From a virus: a stretch of 24,104 nt of DNA. The notes under the pieces were generated by a model. It was not told the DNA's origin. It ran no database searches and was given only the letters and a program-made list of their open reading frames with translations. Positions within the stretch are counted from its first letter, which is position 1, and each line of letters begins with the position of its first letter. The position numbers and the translations under genes are program-made. Of this stretch, positions 5,715 through 13,127 are shown one piece after another. Where the stretch lies: positions 1 through 24,104 of the IMG/VR virus record IMGVR_UViG_3300030329_003116; one strand, written 5' to 3'.

Positions 5715-6236
5715 ATGGCATTAACTGCGTTGCAGAAAAAGAAACTCCGAGAAAAGATGGTCGCGAAAATTCGTGACAAAGGATTTACGAAGGCGCGCCG
5801 GTCCTATCGAACTGGCAAAAAAATGGGTGAGGTCGGATTCAAGTCTGGCACTGCAGCCAATCTCGACCAACTTCTCGCCGAAGGCAAAATTACCCAGGCT
5901 CAGTACAACCGCAGGTCAGCCGCTCGCAAGTTTGCCAAAAAGCATCACAAGGCGATGCACACTAAAGGGACCGCGAAGAAGGTTTACGCCGCCGCTGCAA
6001 AAGAAGGCAAGCAGCATGAACACAAGGTCCAGAAGACCGGAACGTCCAATTTCAAACTCAGTTCGGACGTAAAGAAAACCGGATTCTCAAACGTCAGCGA
6101 AGTCAACAAATGGCAGCACGCCAAACAGGTGCAACTGAAAAACCTGGTGCGCGCTGGAAAGATGACTAAGTCACGGCATGATGCGCTGCGTGCTGCAGCC
6201 GCAAAACGTGCCAAACACCTGATTTCCAAGATGTAA
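5715..6236 (+). CDS. Highly basic Lys/Ala-rich protein between terminase genes
   Basis: A 173-aa protein with very many Lys, Arg and His residues and few acids, so strongly basic. It contains an internal duplication: residues 50-77 (LDQLLAEGKIT...KFAKKH) and 141-168 (LKNLVRAGKMT...KRAKH) align without gaps, sharing L-x3-G-K-[IM]-T and an Ala/Lys/Arg-rich helix. I do not recognise the family. Binding to DNA, perhaps during packaging or in the capsid, is inferred from charge and from its place between the two terminase genes. AGAGG 7-8 bases upstream of the ATG supports the start. The gene ends 7 bases before the large terminase start. Confidence 0.65.
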   Translation: MALTALQKKKLREKMVAKIRDKGFTKARRSYRTGKKMGEVGFKSGTAANLDQLLAEGKITQAQYNRRSAARKFAKKHHKAMHTKGTAKKVYAAAAKEGKQHEHKVQKTGTSNFKLSSDVKKTGFSNVSEVNKWQHAKQVQLKNLVRAGKMTKSRHDALRAAAAKRAKHLISKM

Positions 6237-6243
6237 CAACGGT

Positions 6244-7530
6244 TTGACGCAACTTCAAATCCCCTACCAATTTACGCCGCGCGAATACCAGATCCCAATC
6301 TTCGCGGCACTCGACAATGACTACCGGCGCGCCTGCCTGGTATGGCATCGGAGAGCGGGAAAGGATTTGACGTTGTGGAACCTGACGATCAAAAAAGCCC
6401 TGGAGCGTAAAGGCACCTACTTCTACTCGCTGCCAACATACAACCAGGCGAAGAAGGTCATCTGGTCCGGCATGAGCAATGAAGGGGTCCGGTTCTTGGA
6501 TCACCTGCCCAAGCAGATCGTGCGTAGCCTAAACAACACTGAGATGCGCGTCACCCTCGGCAACGGCAGCATCATTCAGTTGGTCGGCACCGACAACATC
6601 GACAGCATCGTCGGCACCAACCCTGTCGGGGTCGTGTTCTCAGAATACTCACTGCAGAACCCTAAAGCCTGGGAGCTGATCCGACCGATCCTGGCACTGA
6701 ACGATGGTTGGGCCGTGTTCAACTACACACCGCGTGGCAGAAACCACGGCTGGCGTTTGTTCACGATGGCCGAGAAGAACCCCGACTGGTACGTCCAGAA
6801 ACTCTCGGTCGAGGATACCGGCCTCCTGGACGATGACGCGATCCAGCGTGAGCGCGATGAGGGGATGCCGGAAGAACTCATCCAGAGCGAATATTTCTGC
6901 TCCTGGGACGCGGCACTGCCTGGTGCGTACTACCGCGACCAGATCGACAAGGCGCGTGCCATGAACCGCATTACGGTGGTTCCGCACCGCAGCGGTTTCC
7001 CGGTCTACACCGGCTGGGACATTGGCATCGGCGACAGTACCGCGATCATCTTTGCGCAGATTGTGGACCAGCAGATCCACATCATTGATTACGAACAGCA
7101 CGCAGGTGAAGCGTTGCCGTTCTATGTGAACCTGATCAAGGATAAGGAATACACCTACGGTGAGCACTTCGCGCCTCACGACATTTCGGCGCGTGACTTC
7201 ACCAGCGGCAAGACCCGCATTGAGATGGCGCGCGACTTAGGTCTCTTTTTCACGGTGGTCCGAAAAGCCCCGATTGATGACGGCATCAACTGCGTGCGTG
7301 CCATGTTCAACCGCTTTTTGTTTGACGAGGACCAGTGCGGTCATTTGATCGATTGCCTCGCGGCGTACCGTAAAGATTTTGACGAGAAGAACCAAACCTG
7401 GAAACCCAAACCAGTCCACGACTGGTCATCCCATGCCGCTGATGCGATGCGTACTTTCTGCATGGGCTGGGATGAGATGGGACACATTCAACAACACAGA
7501 CCCACTCGGGTCGTAAGAGCGATAGCGTAG
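6244..7530 (+). CDS. terL: Terminase large subunit
   Basis: A 428-aa DNA-packaging motor. The ATPase half has a degenerate Walker A, HRRAGKD (residues 35-41), and Walker B VGVVFSEY (128-135) with Glu134. The nuclease half has WDIGIGDSTA (Asp259, Asp264), PHD (311-313) and the terminal HDWSSHAADAMR (392-403, Asp393/Asp400), which together give the acidic metal-binding cluster of terminase nucleases. It translocates DNA into the prohead and cuts it at the packaging site. The first start codon in the frame is TTG at 6244; no ATG occurs before residue 77, after the Walker A motif. There is no good Shine-Dalgarno, so translation may be coupled to the basic-protein gene ending 7 bases upstream. Confidence 0.93.
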   Translation: MTQLQIPYQFTPREYQIPIFAALDNDYRRACLVWHRRAGKDLTLWNLTIKKALERKGTYFYSLPTYNQAKKVIWSGMSNEGVRFLDHLPKQIVRSLNNTEMRVTLGNGSIIQLVGTDNIDSIVGTNPVGVVFSEYSLQNPKAWELIRPILALNDGWAVFNYTPRGRNHGWRLFTMAEKNPDWYVQKLSVEDTGLLDDDAIQRERDEGMPEELIQSEYFCSWDAALPGAYYRDQIDKARAMNRITVVPHRSGFPVYTGWDIGIGDSTAIIFAQIVDQQIHIIDYEQHAGEALPFYVNLIKDKEYTYGEHFAPHDISARDFTSGKTRIEMARDLGLFFTVVRKAPIDDGINCVRAMFNRFLFDEDQCGHLIDCLAAYRKDFDEKNQTWKPKPVHDWSSHAADAMRTFCMGWDEMGHIQQHRPTRVVRAIA

Positions 7531-7539
7531 GAAAATATT

Positions 7540-8385
7540 ATGGCAGGTCCAGGCGGTGCAGATGGCGGCAACGATGGCGGCAGTGATGGCCCATGGGAAC
7601 GATGGCAGCAGACATTAGCCAGCAAAGCAAATCTCGCGAGACGAAAACAAGCAGACCCGAGTTATGCGCCGAGAAAACTTTTTGGCGGCCGGAAGAATAT
7701 CAAGATCAATGTCGGGAAAAAAACCAATGTCACGCAGGCTGAATTAGCGCAGTCGCTCTGGAATCAGAAATATCAGCAAAACTTCCTGACCGGTTTTAAT
7801 CCCCGCAAAGCAAGTGCTGCTGGCAAAAAAGTTGTCAGCCAGATCAATGATCTTTCCTCTGGTAAGGGTAAGTACAAAGGCAAGTCTGCTGCGTGGCGGC
7901 GCAATGAAGCGATCCGGGTTTTGACTCAGGCTGGTATCAATAACGCTGCCGGTCGCCTCAATGCAGATTTTGCGGGTGCTGATCGCCCCGCTCCAAGACC
8001 GAGAGGCGGCAGTAAAAAACCCAAAACCAGACAACCCAATACCTCTCCGGTGGGCGGCGGCCCCACTTCAAGTCCGGCAGTGAATACTCAGATTGATGCA
8101 ACCCAGGCAGCCCTTAACGCTGCGATAGCCGCGATCAATGCACAAGCCACCGGCTACAGCACTACGATGCAATCGTTTGCCGATTCTTTCTCAGGCGGCA
8201 CCGAAACCACCGGTCCGGTGTGGCCTGGTGCGCCGACTTGGGTAAAGACCTTTGATGATTACCGGAAGTGGAAACGGATGCAGTCGGCTGAAACTGGTTA
8301 TCTGTCAACAGTCAATACCGGTAGCACCGGACTGTCATCCGATGACTATGACGATAACGTCAGTGTGACCACCTTGACCGGCTAA
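7540..8385 (+). CDS. Low-complexity protein between terminase and portal, function unknown
   Basis: A 281-aa protein of unknown family. The N-terminus is Gly/Asp-rich, residues 26-63 and 85-125 are basic, residues 146-180 are a Pro/Gly/Ser linker, 185-203 is an Ala-rich helix, and the last 50 residues have a WVKTFDDYRKWKRM segment and a Thr/Ser/Asp tail. This patchy make-up suits a flexible virion or assembly protein. AGGA lies 10 bases before the ATG. The stop overlaps the portal start in a TAATG junction, implying translational coupling. Confidence 0.6.
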   Translation: MAGPGGADGGNDGGSDGPWERWQQTLASKANLARRKQADPSYAPRKLFGGRKNIKINVGKKTNVTQAELAQSLWNQKYQQNFLTGFNPRKASAAGKKVVSQINDLSSGKGKYKGKSAAWRRNEAIRVLTQAGINNAAGRLNADFAGADRPAPRPRGGSKKPKTRQPNTSPVGGGPTSSPAVNTQIDATQAALNAAIAAINAQATGYSTTMQSFADSFSGGTETTGPVWPGAPTWVKTFDDYRKWKRMQSAETGYLSTVNTGSTGLSSDDYDDNVSVTTLTG

Positions 8386-10064
8386 TGGCGACTTACGGTA
8401 AAAAGGGTAAGACACCAGACCCGCAGGCGATCATTCGCCGCTGCAAAGAACTCAAGAACAAACGCGAGAACTGGGACAACATTTGGGATGAGGTAGCGCA
8501 CTTTGTGCTGCCTACCAAAGCCGACTTTATCTCGCAGCGTGAGGGCGGCGCGAAACGCGACCAGGAGTTGTATGACTCGACCGCGATTACGTCGAACCAG
8601 ACTCTCGCGTCCGGTCTGCATGGTGCATTAACTGCGCCCAGCGGTCGCTGGTTCCATATCCGCTTTCGCGATGAAGTCCTCAACAATGACGATGCTGCGA
8701 TTGAGTGGCTGGAGGATTCTGTCGACCGCATTTATAAAGCGATTGACGAATCCAACTTCAATTCTGAGGTCAACGAGTTATACCTCGACCTTTGCTGTTT
8801 CGGAACGGCCGCGCTCCTGGTCGAGACTGACAAAGTCGACAACCAGGACAGTCTCAACTTTAGAACGGTGCATCTGTCTGAGATTGCGGTCGCCGAGAAC
8901 GTCGACGGTCATGTCGACACCATCTACCGCTCTTTGAAGTTTTCCGCGCGCCAGGCCAAGCAGTTATTCCCCAATGAGGATCTTGGCGAATCCATAGAGC
9001 GCGCGCTCCAGGACAAACCCGACAAAGAGTTTGAGTTTATCCATGCGGTCTACCCCCGCGAAGGCGTAGAACCGATGGAACTGGCACCTGGCAAAGAGCG
9101 ACCGTGGGCATCGTGCTGGGTGCAGGTCAAAGACAAAAAACTCGTCAGAGAAGACGGCTACTATGAGTGCCCCTGGATGGTGCCGAGGTGGTCGAAACTC
9201 TCGGGCGATGTTTACGGATTCAGCCCCGCAATGATGGCGCGAGCCGATATTCGCACTCTTAATGCAGCAAAACTGTTTGAGTTGCGAGCCTGGGAAAAGA
9301 CCATTGATCCTCCGACTTTGGCATCCTATAACGGCATTATCGGTGACCTGCGATTAGATCCAGGTGGGCTGACCTATGTGCGTGACATCAACGGCATCAA
9401 GCCGATGCAGAACGGCACCCAGTGGCAGGTCAGTCAGATCAAGTCCAGCGAACTGATCGTCAACATCCGGCGAGCATTCTTTAACGATCAACTGCAGTTG
9501 CACGAAGGTCCAAACATGACCGCGACTGAGGTGAGGGCGCGCATGGAACTCATGCAGCAGATCCTGGGTCCGGTCGTGGGTCGCCTGCAAAGCGAGTTCT
9601 TGAACCCGCTCTTACAGCGTGTGTTCATGGTCATGTTCCGTGCTGGTCTCTTTAAAGAACCTCCGCAATCGCTGATGGAAGGCGGCAGCAAGTTGGATGT
9701 CGAGTATGTGTCGCCTCTGGCGCGTGCTCAAAAGATGGAAGAAGTGTTTGCCGTGGAACGCTGGTTCGAGCAGTTGGGTCAGATGGCCCAGGTCGATCCT
9801 ACGGTCCTCGACATTGTCGACTTCTCCAAGATTGGCCGAATGCTCGCAAAACGCCTGGGCGTACCTGGTGAGGTGATGAAGTCGGATGAAGACATGGCAC
9901 GCCTTAACTTTATGCGAGAGCAGCAGGCGGCAGCGGAACAGCAAATGATGGCGCAGCAAACCGCTCTTGAGCAGGCAGGTCAGGCGGCGCAGGTCGCTGG
10001 TGCCATTGATGAGGCTGGTCAGGACAGTGTCGGTGGTGTCATTGCTGGTATGCAGCCGCAATGA
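8385..10064 (+). CDS. Portal (head-to-tail connector) protein, T7 gp8-like
   Basis: A 559-aa protein matching the podovirus head-tail connector family in length and features. It opens with RCKELKNKRENWDNIWDEVA, followed by QRDQELYDST-type segments and SNQTLASGLHGALTAPSGRWF (about 71-91). SFRTVHLSEIAVAENVDGHVD is characteristic of the wing region, and ANVRRAFFNDQLQLHEGPNMTATEVRAR-like residues (about 360-387) form the conserved C-terminal stem. The end is Gln/Ala-rich. Twelve copies should form the ring through which DNA enters and exits. It is coupled by TAATG to the gene before and by ATGA to the small gene after. Confidence 0.9.
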   Translation: MATYGKKGKTPDPQAIIRRCKELKNKRENWDNIWDEVAHFVLPTKADFISQREGGAKRDQELYDSTAITSNQTLASGLHGALTAPSGRWFHIRFRDEVLNNDDAAIEWLEDSVDRIYKAIDESNFNSEVNELYLDLCCFGTAALLVETDKVDNQDSLNFRTVHLSEIAVAENVDGHVDTIYRSLKFSARQAKQLFPNEDLGESIERALQDKPDKEFEFIHAVYPREGVEPMELAPGKERPWASCWVQVKDKKLVREDGYYECPWMVPRWSKLSGDVYGFSPAMMARADIRTLNAAKLFELRAWEKTIDPPTLASYNGIIGDLRLDPGGLTYVRDINGIKPMQNGTQWQVSQIKSSELIVNIRRAFFNDQLQLHEGPNMTATEVRARMELMQQILGPVVGRLQSEFLNPLLQRVFMVMFRAGLFKEPPQSLMEGGSKLDVEYVSPLARAQKMEEVFAVERWFEQLGQMAQVDPTVLDIVDFSKIGRMLAKRLGVPGEVMKSDEDMARLNFMREQQAAAEQQMMAQQTALEQAGQAAQVAGAIDEAGQDSVGGVIAGMQPQ

Positions 10065-10264
10065 TTAGTCAGGAAGAATTTGAAAAAAAATGGCTGAAAC
10101 TCATGGACTCACCTGACGGTGAAGTCGTGATGACGGCCTTATTAGAGATCTACTCTTTGCGTAGATCCTTTACTCCAGGAGACCCTTACCAGACTGCCTT
10201 CAATGAAGGGCAGCGGGATGTGGTCAATTTTTTAATCAATCTGGTCCGTTTAAGGGGTAACTAG
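10061..10264 (+). CDS. Small Bbp19-like phage protein
   Basis: A 67-aa protein. The segment FTPGDPYQTAFNEGQRDVVN followed by FLINLVR is typical of a small family, known from Bordetella phage BPP-1 as Bbp19, that sits between portal and scaffold genes in many podoviruses. Its function is unknown. The ATG overlaps the portal stop (ATGA), so it is probably translated by re-initiation. Confidence 0.7.
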   Translation: MISQEEFEKKWLKLMDSPDGEVVMTALLEIYSLRRSFTPGDPYQTAFNEGQRDVVNFLINLVRLRGN

Positions 10265-10266
10265 AT

Positions 10267-11193
10267 ATGGCTGAAACCGAAACCACTGAATCCATTCTGA
10301 CACAAGAAGCACCACAGGAAGACACTAGCAGCGGCACCTGGCGTGAGTCACTGCCAGAGGATCTCAGAGAAGCGGGATCCTTAAAAGACATTCCAGATAT
10401 TCCGACTCTGGCGAAAGCCTATACCGATGCGCAGTCATATATCGGCCGCAGCATTCGGATTCCAGGCGAAGACGCAGGCGAAGACGCTTGGAGCGATTTT
10501 GCCGAAAAGATTTTTGAGATTGACGGCATCGATTTTGTACCGACCGAGGAGTCATCTGAGGAAGAATGGGGCGAGTTTTACAATCGCCTCGGGCGACCCG
10601 AAGATGCGACCGGCTACAACATTGATCGCGCGGAAGACACGGTCGAGAATCCAGAGGTCGAGGCTGCGATCCTGGAATTGGCTCATTCGCTGGGGCTGAA
10701 CAATACGCAAGCATCCGGCTTGATCAACTGGATGAACCAGGGTTCATTCCAGGCGCAAGAACAGTTTGAAAGTTCCCAGGCTGAATCTCTGTCTTCTCTC
10801 AAAGACGAATGGGGTCAGGCGTTTGACAGCAAACTAAAAGACGCAAAGGCCGCACTCCAGATTTACGGTGACGAGAACCTGGTCAACGAACTGAATGCAA
10901 CTGGTCTTGGCAATAACGTGCAACTCATCAAAGCCTTTGCAGAGATTGGCAAAGGGTTTGCCGAGGATCCGGCGATTGATGCAGGCGGCACAAAATCTAT
11001 GGGCATGACACCGACAGAAGCACTCGCGCAGATCCAGGAGATCCAGGCCAATCCGGCCCATGCCTATAACGATGACAGCAATCCTGGACATCAGGCTGCG
11101 ATTGAAAAAATGCAAAATCTTTATCAGGCAGCGTACGTGTCTGATGAGACTGGAGAACCCGATGCCTTCGAGCGACGGTTCTCCGCTGGGTAG
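10267..11193 (+). CDS. Scaffolding / capsid assembly protein, T7 gp9-like
   Basis: A 308-aa, strongly acidic protein placed between the portal gene and the major capsid gene, the normal place for the scaffold in T7-like genomes. It begins with a Glu/Thr-rich disordered stretch. SWRESLPEDLREAGSLKDI-like residues (about 24-42), AKAYTDAQSYIGRSIRIPGE (49-68) and YNRLGRPEDATGYNID (104-119) are recurrent blocks in podovirus scaffolds. The rest is largely helical. It should direct procapsid assembly and leave before or during packaging. AAGGGG lies upstream of the ATG. A structured leader and a terminator separate it from the capsid gene. Confidence 0.8.
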   Translation: MAETETTESILTQEAPQEDTSSGTWRESLPEDLREAGSLKDIPDIPTLAKAYTDAQSYIGRSIRIPGEDAGEDAWSDFAEKIFEIDGIDFVPTEESSEEEWGEFYNRLGRPEDATGYNIDRAEDTVENPEVEAAILELAHSLGLNNTQASGLINWMNQGSFQAQEQFESSQAESLSSLKDEWGQAFDSKLKDAKAALQIYGDENLVNELNATGLGNNVQLIKAFAEIGKGFAEDPAIDAGGTKSMGMTPTEALAQIQEIQANPAHAYNDDSNPGHQAAIEKMQNLYQAAYVSDETGEPDAFERRFSAG

Positions 11194-11291
11194 CCCTTTT
11201 AGGGTCCAGAACCTTGTGACCAGGTAGGTCACCGCTGACGAGCGTTAAACGTAGAAGGGTCCGAAAGGACAGCCCCTCGAAAAACAAAGGC
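11194..11291 (+). ncRNA. Structured leader RNA before the capsid gene, unknown type
   Basis: Four hairpins follow each other after the scaffold stop: CCCT/AGGG (11194-11204), GTGACC/GGTCAC with a 5-base loop (11216-11232), CGCT/AGCG with loop GACG (11233-11244), and GTCC/GGAC with a GAAA tetraloop (11259-11270). They run straight into a terminator. A cis-acting regulatory or processing element is plausible; no known RNA family fits. Confidence 0.4.
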
Positions 11292-11318
11292 CCGGCGCAA
11301 GCCGGTTTTTTTATTTTT
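11292..11318 (+). terminator. Terminator between scaffold and capsid genes
   Basis: CCGGC (11292-11296) and GCCGG (11301-11305) with a GCAA tetraloop form a 5-bp stem, followed by seven T's, an A and five more T's. It lies 17 bases upstream of the capsid start and may set the scaffold-to-capsid ratio or shield the capsid message. Confidence 0.75.
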
Positions 11319-11334
11319 CGATGAGGTACATCTC

Positions 11335-12449
11335 ATGGCCTATACAGGCAATAAGTGGTATGCACAGCAGTACCAGGATGCCGTTCTGCAGTTGGCACAG
11401 CAGAAGGGATCGAAACTGCGTAACCTGGTCTTCACGAAGACCGCAAACTCCGAGAAGGTCAATTTCGAGCGACTCGGATCAACGGCGGCCGTTTCCAAAA
11501 CGACCCGCTACACGGATACGCCCAACGTGGAGATGACTCACTCAAGGCGTACCGTCACCCTGGCCGACTACCATTGGGCCACTATGCACGACTGGACAGA
11601 CGATGTCCGTATGCTGGTGGATCCCAAAGGTTCGTACACCAAGTCTGGTGCCTGGGCGATGGGGCGTGCAATCGATGATCTCATCATCGCTGCCGCTACT
11701 GGCAACGCTGTCGACGGTGACGGTTCTACTGTGGCACTGCCTGCTGGGCAGAAGATCACGGAGTCTGGAACCGCTGGCATGACTCTGGCAAAAATTCTTG
11801 AGGCCAAACGCATCTTGGATGCGAACGAGGTCGAGAATGAAGACCGTTGTTTCATCATCGGTTCGCGTCAGTTGGAAGACCTCTTGAACGTGACTGAAGT
11901 CAAGAGTGCCGATTACAACTCTGTAAAGGCACTGGTAGAAGGTCAGATTGACTCCTACCTTGGTTTCAAATTCGTTCGTTCAGAGCGTCTGGCAGTTGCG
12001 TCCAGCAAGCGTTCGTGCATTGCGTTCTCGAAACCTGGTCTCGGTCTTGCTATCGGCAAAGACATGATGACCAAGATCGATGAGCGGCCTGACAAGTCTT
12101 ATGGCTGGCAGGTTTACATGGCATTAAATGATTCTAGTGCCCTCCACTAGTAATAGTGGATGCAAAACTCCGTGAATTCAGAGAAACCCCTAACGTAAAG
12201 ACGAGGGCAACTTTGAGCGAAGCCGCGAAAGCGGAACGTGCAACGACTATCCTTTTTAGGAGTAGGGTCAAGCGACCCGAAGCGCGGAGAACCCCACTGG
12301 GGTTATGACATAGTCTGTTCTGCATTGAAAAATGCAGTAGCCGAAAGGCAGGGTGAGATTAGCGATCTCATTTGAACATTAAAGGGGCAATGCAAGCCAC
12401 GCGCATCGAAGATGAGCGTGTCGTCGAAGTGCAGGCTCACGAAGCCTAA
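11335..12449 (+). CDS. Major capsid protein, gene split by a group I intron (join 11335..12124, 12385..12449)
   Basis: Read without splicing, the frame stops at 12150 after eight intron codons (271 aa). Joining 11335-12124 to 12385-12449 restores the frame and gives 284 aa ending in WAMQATRIEDERVVEVQAHE plus Ala. The exon 2 residues look like the usual C-terminal strand of phage capsid proteins (A/G-x-R-x-E-x-x-x-V-V-E-V). The N-terminal part has blocks typical of podovirus coats: TRYTDTPNVEMTHSRRTVTL, then DDLIIAAATGNA, MTLAKILEAKRILDAN, and LGFKFVRSERL. It builds the icosahedral shell. GAGG 8 bases upstream of the ATG is a good ribosome site. The 3' splice could instead use G12387 (exon 2 from 12388), giving 283 aa with Ser in place of Trp-Ala; the frame holds either way. 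Confidence 0.85.
12125..12384 (+). ncRNA. Self-splicing group I intron (IA2-like, ORF-less) in the capsid gene
   Basis: A 260-nt intron with every core helix visible. P1: exon GGCAU (12120-12124) pairs with GUGCC (12137-12141), giving the U-G pair at the 5' splice site. P2: 12143-12149/12154-12160. P3: CUCCGU 12168-12173 with GCGGAG 12284-12289. P4: UCAGAG 12178-12183 with CUUUGA 12211-12216. P5: 12188-12191/12204-12207. P6/P6a: 12217-12241 with a GAAA loop. P7: GACUA 12245-12249 with UAGUC 12311-12315. P7.1: 12250-12261. P7.2: 12265-12278. P8: 12290-12304. P9, P9.1 and P9.2: 12320-12370. The presence of P7.1/P7.2 and the 3' half closely resemble the T4 td-type introns. There is no room for a homing endonuclease. 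The terminal G is most likely 12384. Confidence 0.92.
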
Positions 12450-12469
12450 TCTTCTCTCTCCTGGGGATT

Positions 12470-12495
12470 GGCGGCCCTTCGGGGCCGCCTTTTTC
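12470..12495 (+). terminator. Strong UUCG terminator after the capsid gene
   Basis: A perfect 8-bp stem GGCGGCCC (12470-12477) and GGGCCGCC (12482-12489) with a TTCG tetraloop is followed by six T's. It lies 20 bases after the exon 2 stop codon, which independently supports 12449 as the true end of the capsid gene. Confidence 0.93.
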
Positions 12496-12512
12496 CTTAC
12501 TAATCGAACATC

Positions 12513-13127
12513 ATGGCATTTTCAAAACTTTCAATTATTAACGATGCGCTGACCCTCTTAGGTGCTAACCGCATCACATCATTGACCGATGGCAGCACTG
12601 AATCTGCTGTGATGAACCAGATCTTTGACGGTATCCAGGACGCGGTGATTCGCGCGTACCCCTGGAACTGTCTGACGCAACGTACTCAGTTGGTTGCGTC
12701 GACCTCTACTCCCGCATTCGGATTCGACTATTCGTATCCGCTGCCGACAGATCCCTATTGCGTTCGTGTCCTTGAGATGAACGAAACCACGAACCTAGAT
12801 GTGTGGAAGGTGGAAGGGCGTAATCTGTTGACTGATGCGGGTACTTGCAAGATCCGCTATATCGGTAGACCTGACTCACTCGGTGAGATAGACGGTCTTC
12901 TGGCGCAAGCACTCGCAGCACGCCTTGCAGCAGATGCGGCTTACACCCTGGTTCAGTCGAATGGTGTCGCACAACTGATGTTCCAGTTGTATCAGAGCAA
13001 ACTCGCCGAAGCGCAATCCATCGACCAGATCGAATCGTCGCGTGATCACTTTGTCTCGACCCGCTTTGAAGAAGCGCGTGCAGGCATCGATAGCAACGGC
13101 ATTCGATTCGGTCGGGCCTGGTGGTAA
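12513..13127 (+). CDS. Tail tubular protein A-like (T7 gp11-like adaptor)
   Basis: A 204-aa protein, close to the 196 aa of T7 gp11. The N-terminus (SKLSIINDALTLLGANRITS, then AYPWNCLTQRTQL) matches the family pattern of a short helix, L-G, D-G-S and a P-W-N near residue 50. The C-terminal half is helical (LLAQALAARLAADAAYTLVQ). It should form the ring joining the portal to the tail tube. The ribosome site is weak, and a terminator lies just upstream, so expression depends on read-through or a local promoter that I cannot place. The next gene starts directly after the stop codon. Confidence 0.78.
   Translation: MAFSKLSIINDALTLLGANRITSLTDGSTESAVMNQIFDGIQDAVIRAYPWNCLTQRTQLVASTSTPAFGFDYSYPLPTDPYCVRVLEMNETTNLDVWKVEGRNLLTDAGTCKIRYIGRPDSLGEIDGLLAQALAARLAADAAYTLVQSNGVAQLMFQLYQSKLAEAQSIDQIESSRDHFVSTRFEEARAGIDSNGIRFGRAWW

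Noticed and set aside
5528-5776. 82-aa ORF starting at GTG in the gap after the small terminase gene
   Set aside because: It has no Shine-Dalgarno, crosses the palindromes and direct repeats, and runs into the better supported basic-protein gene.
11211-11262. Hammerhead ribozyme (CUGACGA core, three-way pairing possible)
   Set aside because: The base after the core GAA is G rather than A, an extra A precedes GAA, two bases separate stem I from the core, and no NUH cleavage triplet fits between stems III and I.
12125-12150. Unspliced C-terminus of the capsid ORF (eight extra residues and a stop)
   Set aside because: These codons form P1 and the start of P2 of the intron; the spliced frame gives a conserved-looking end followed by a terminator.
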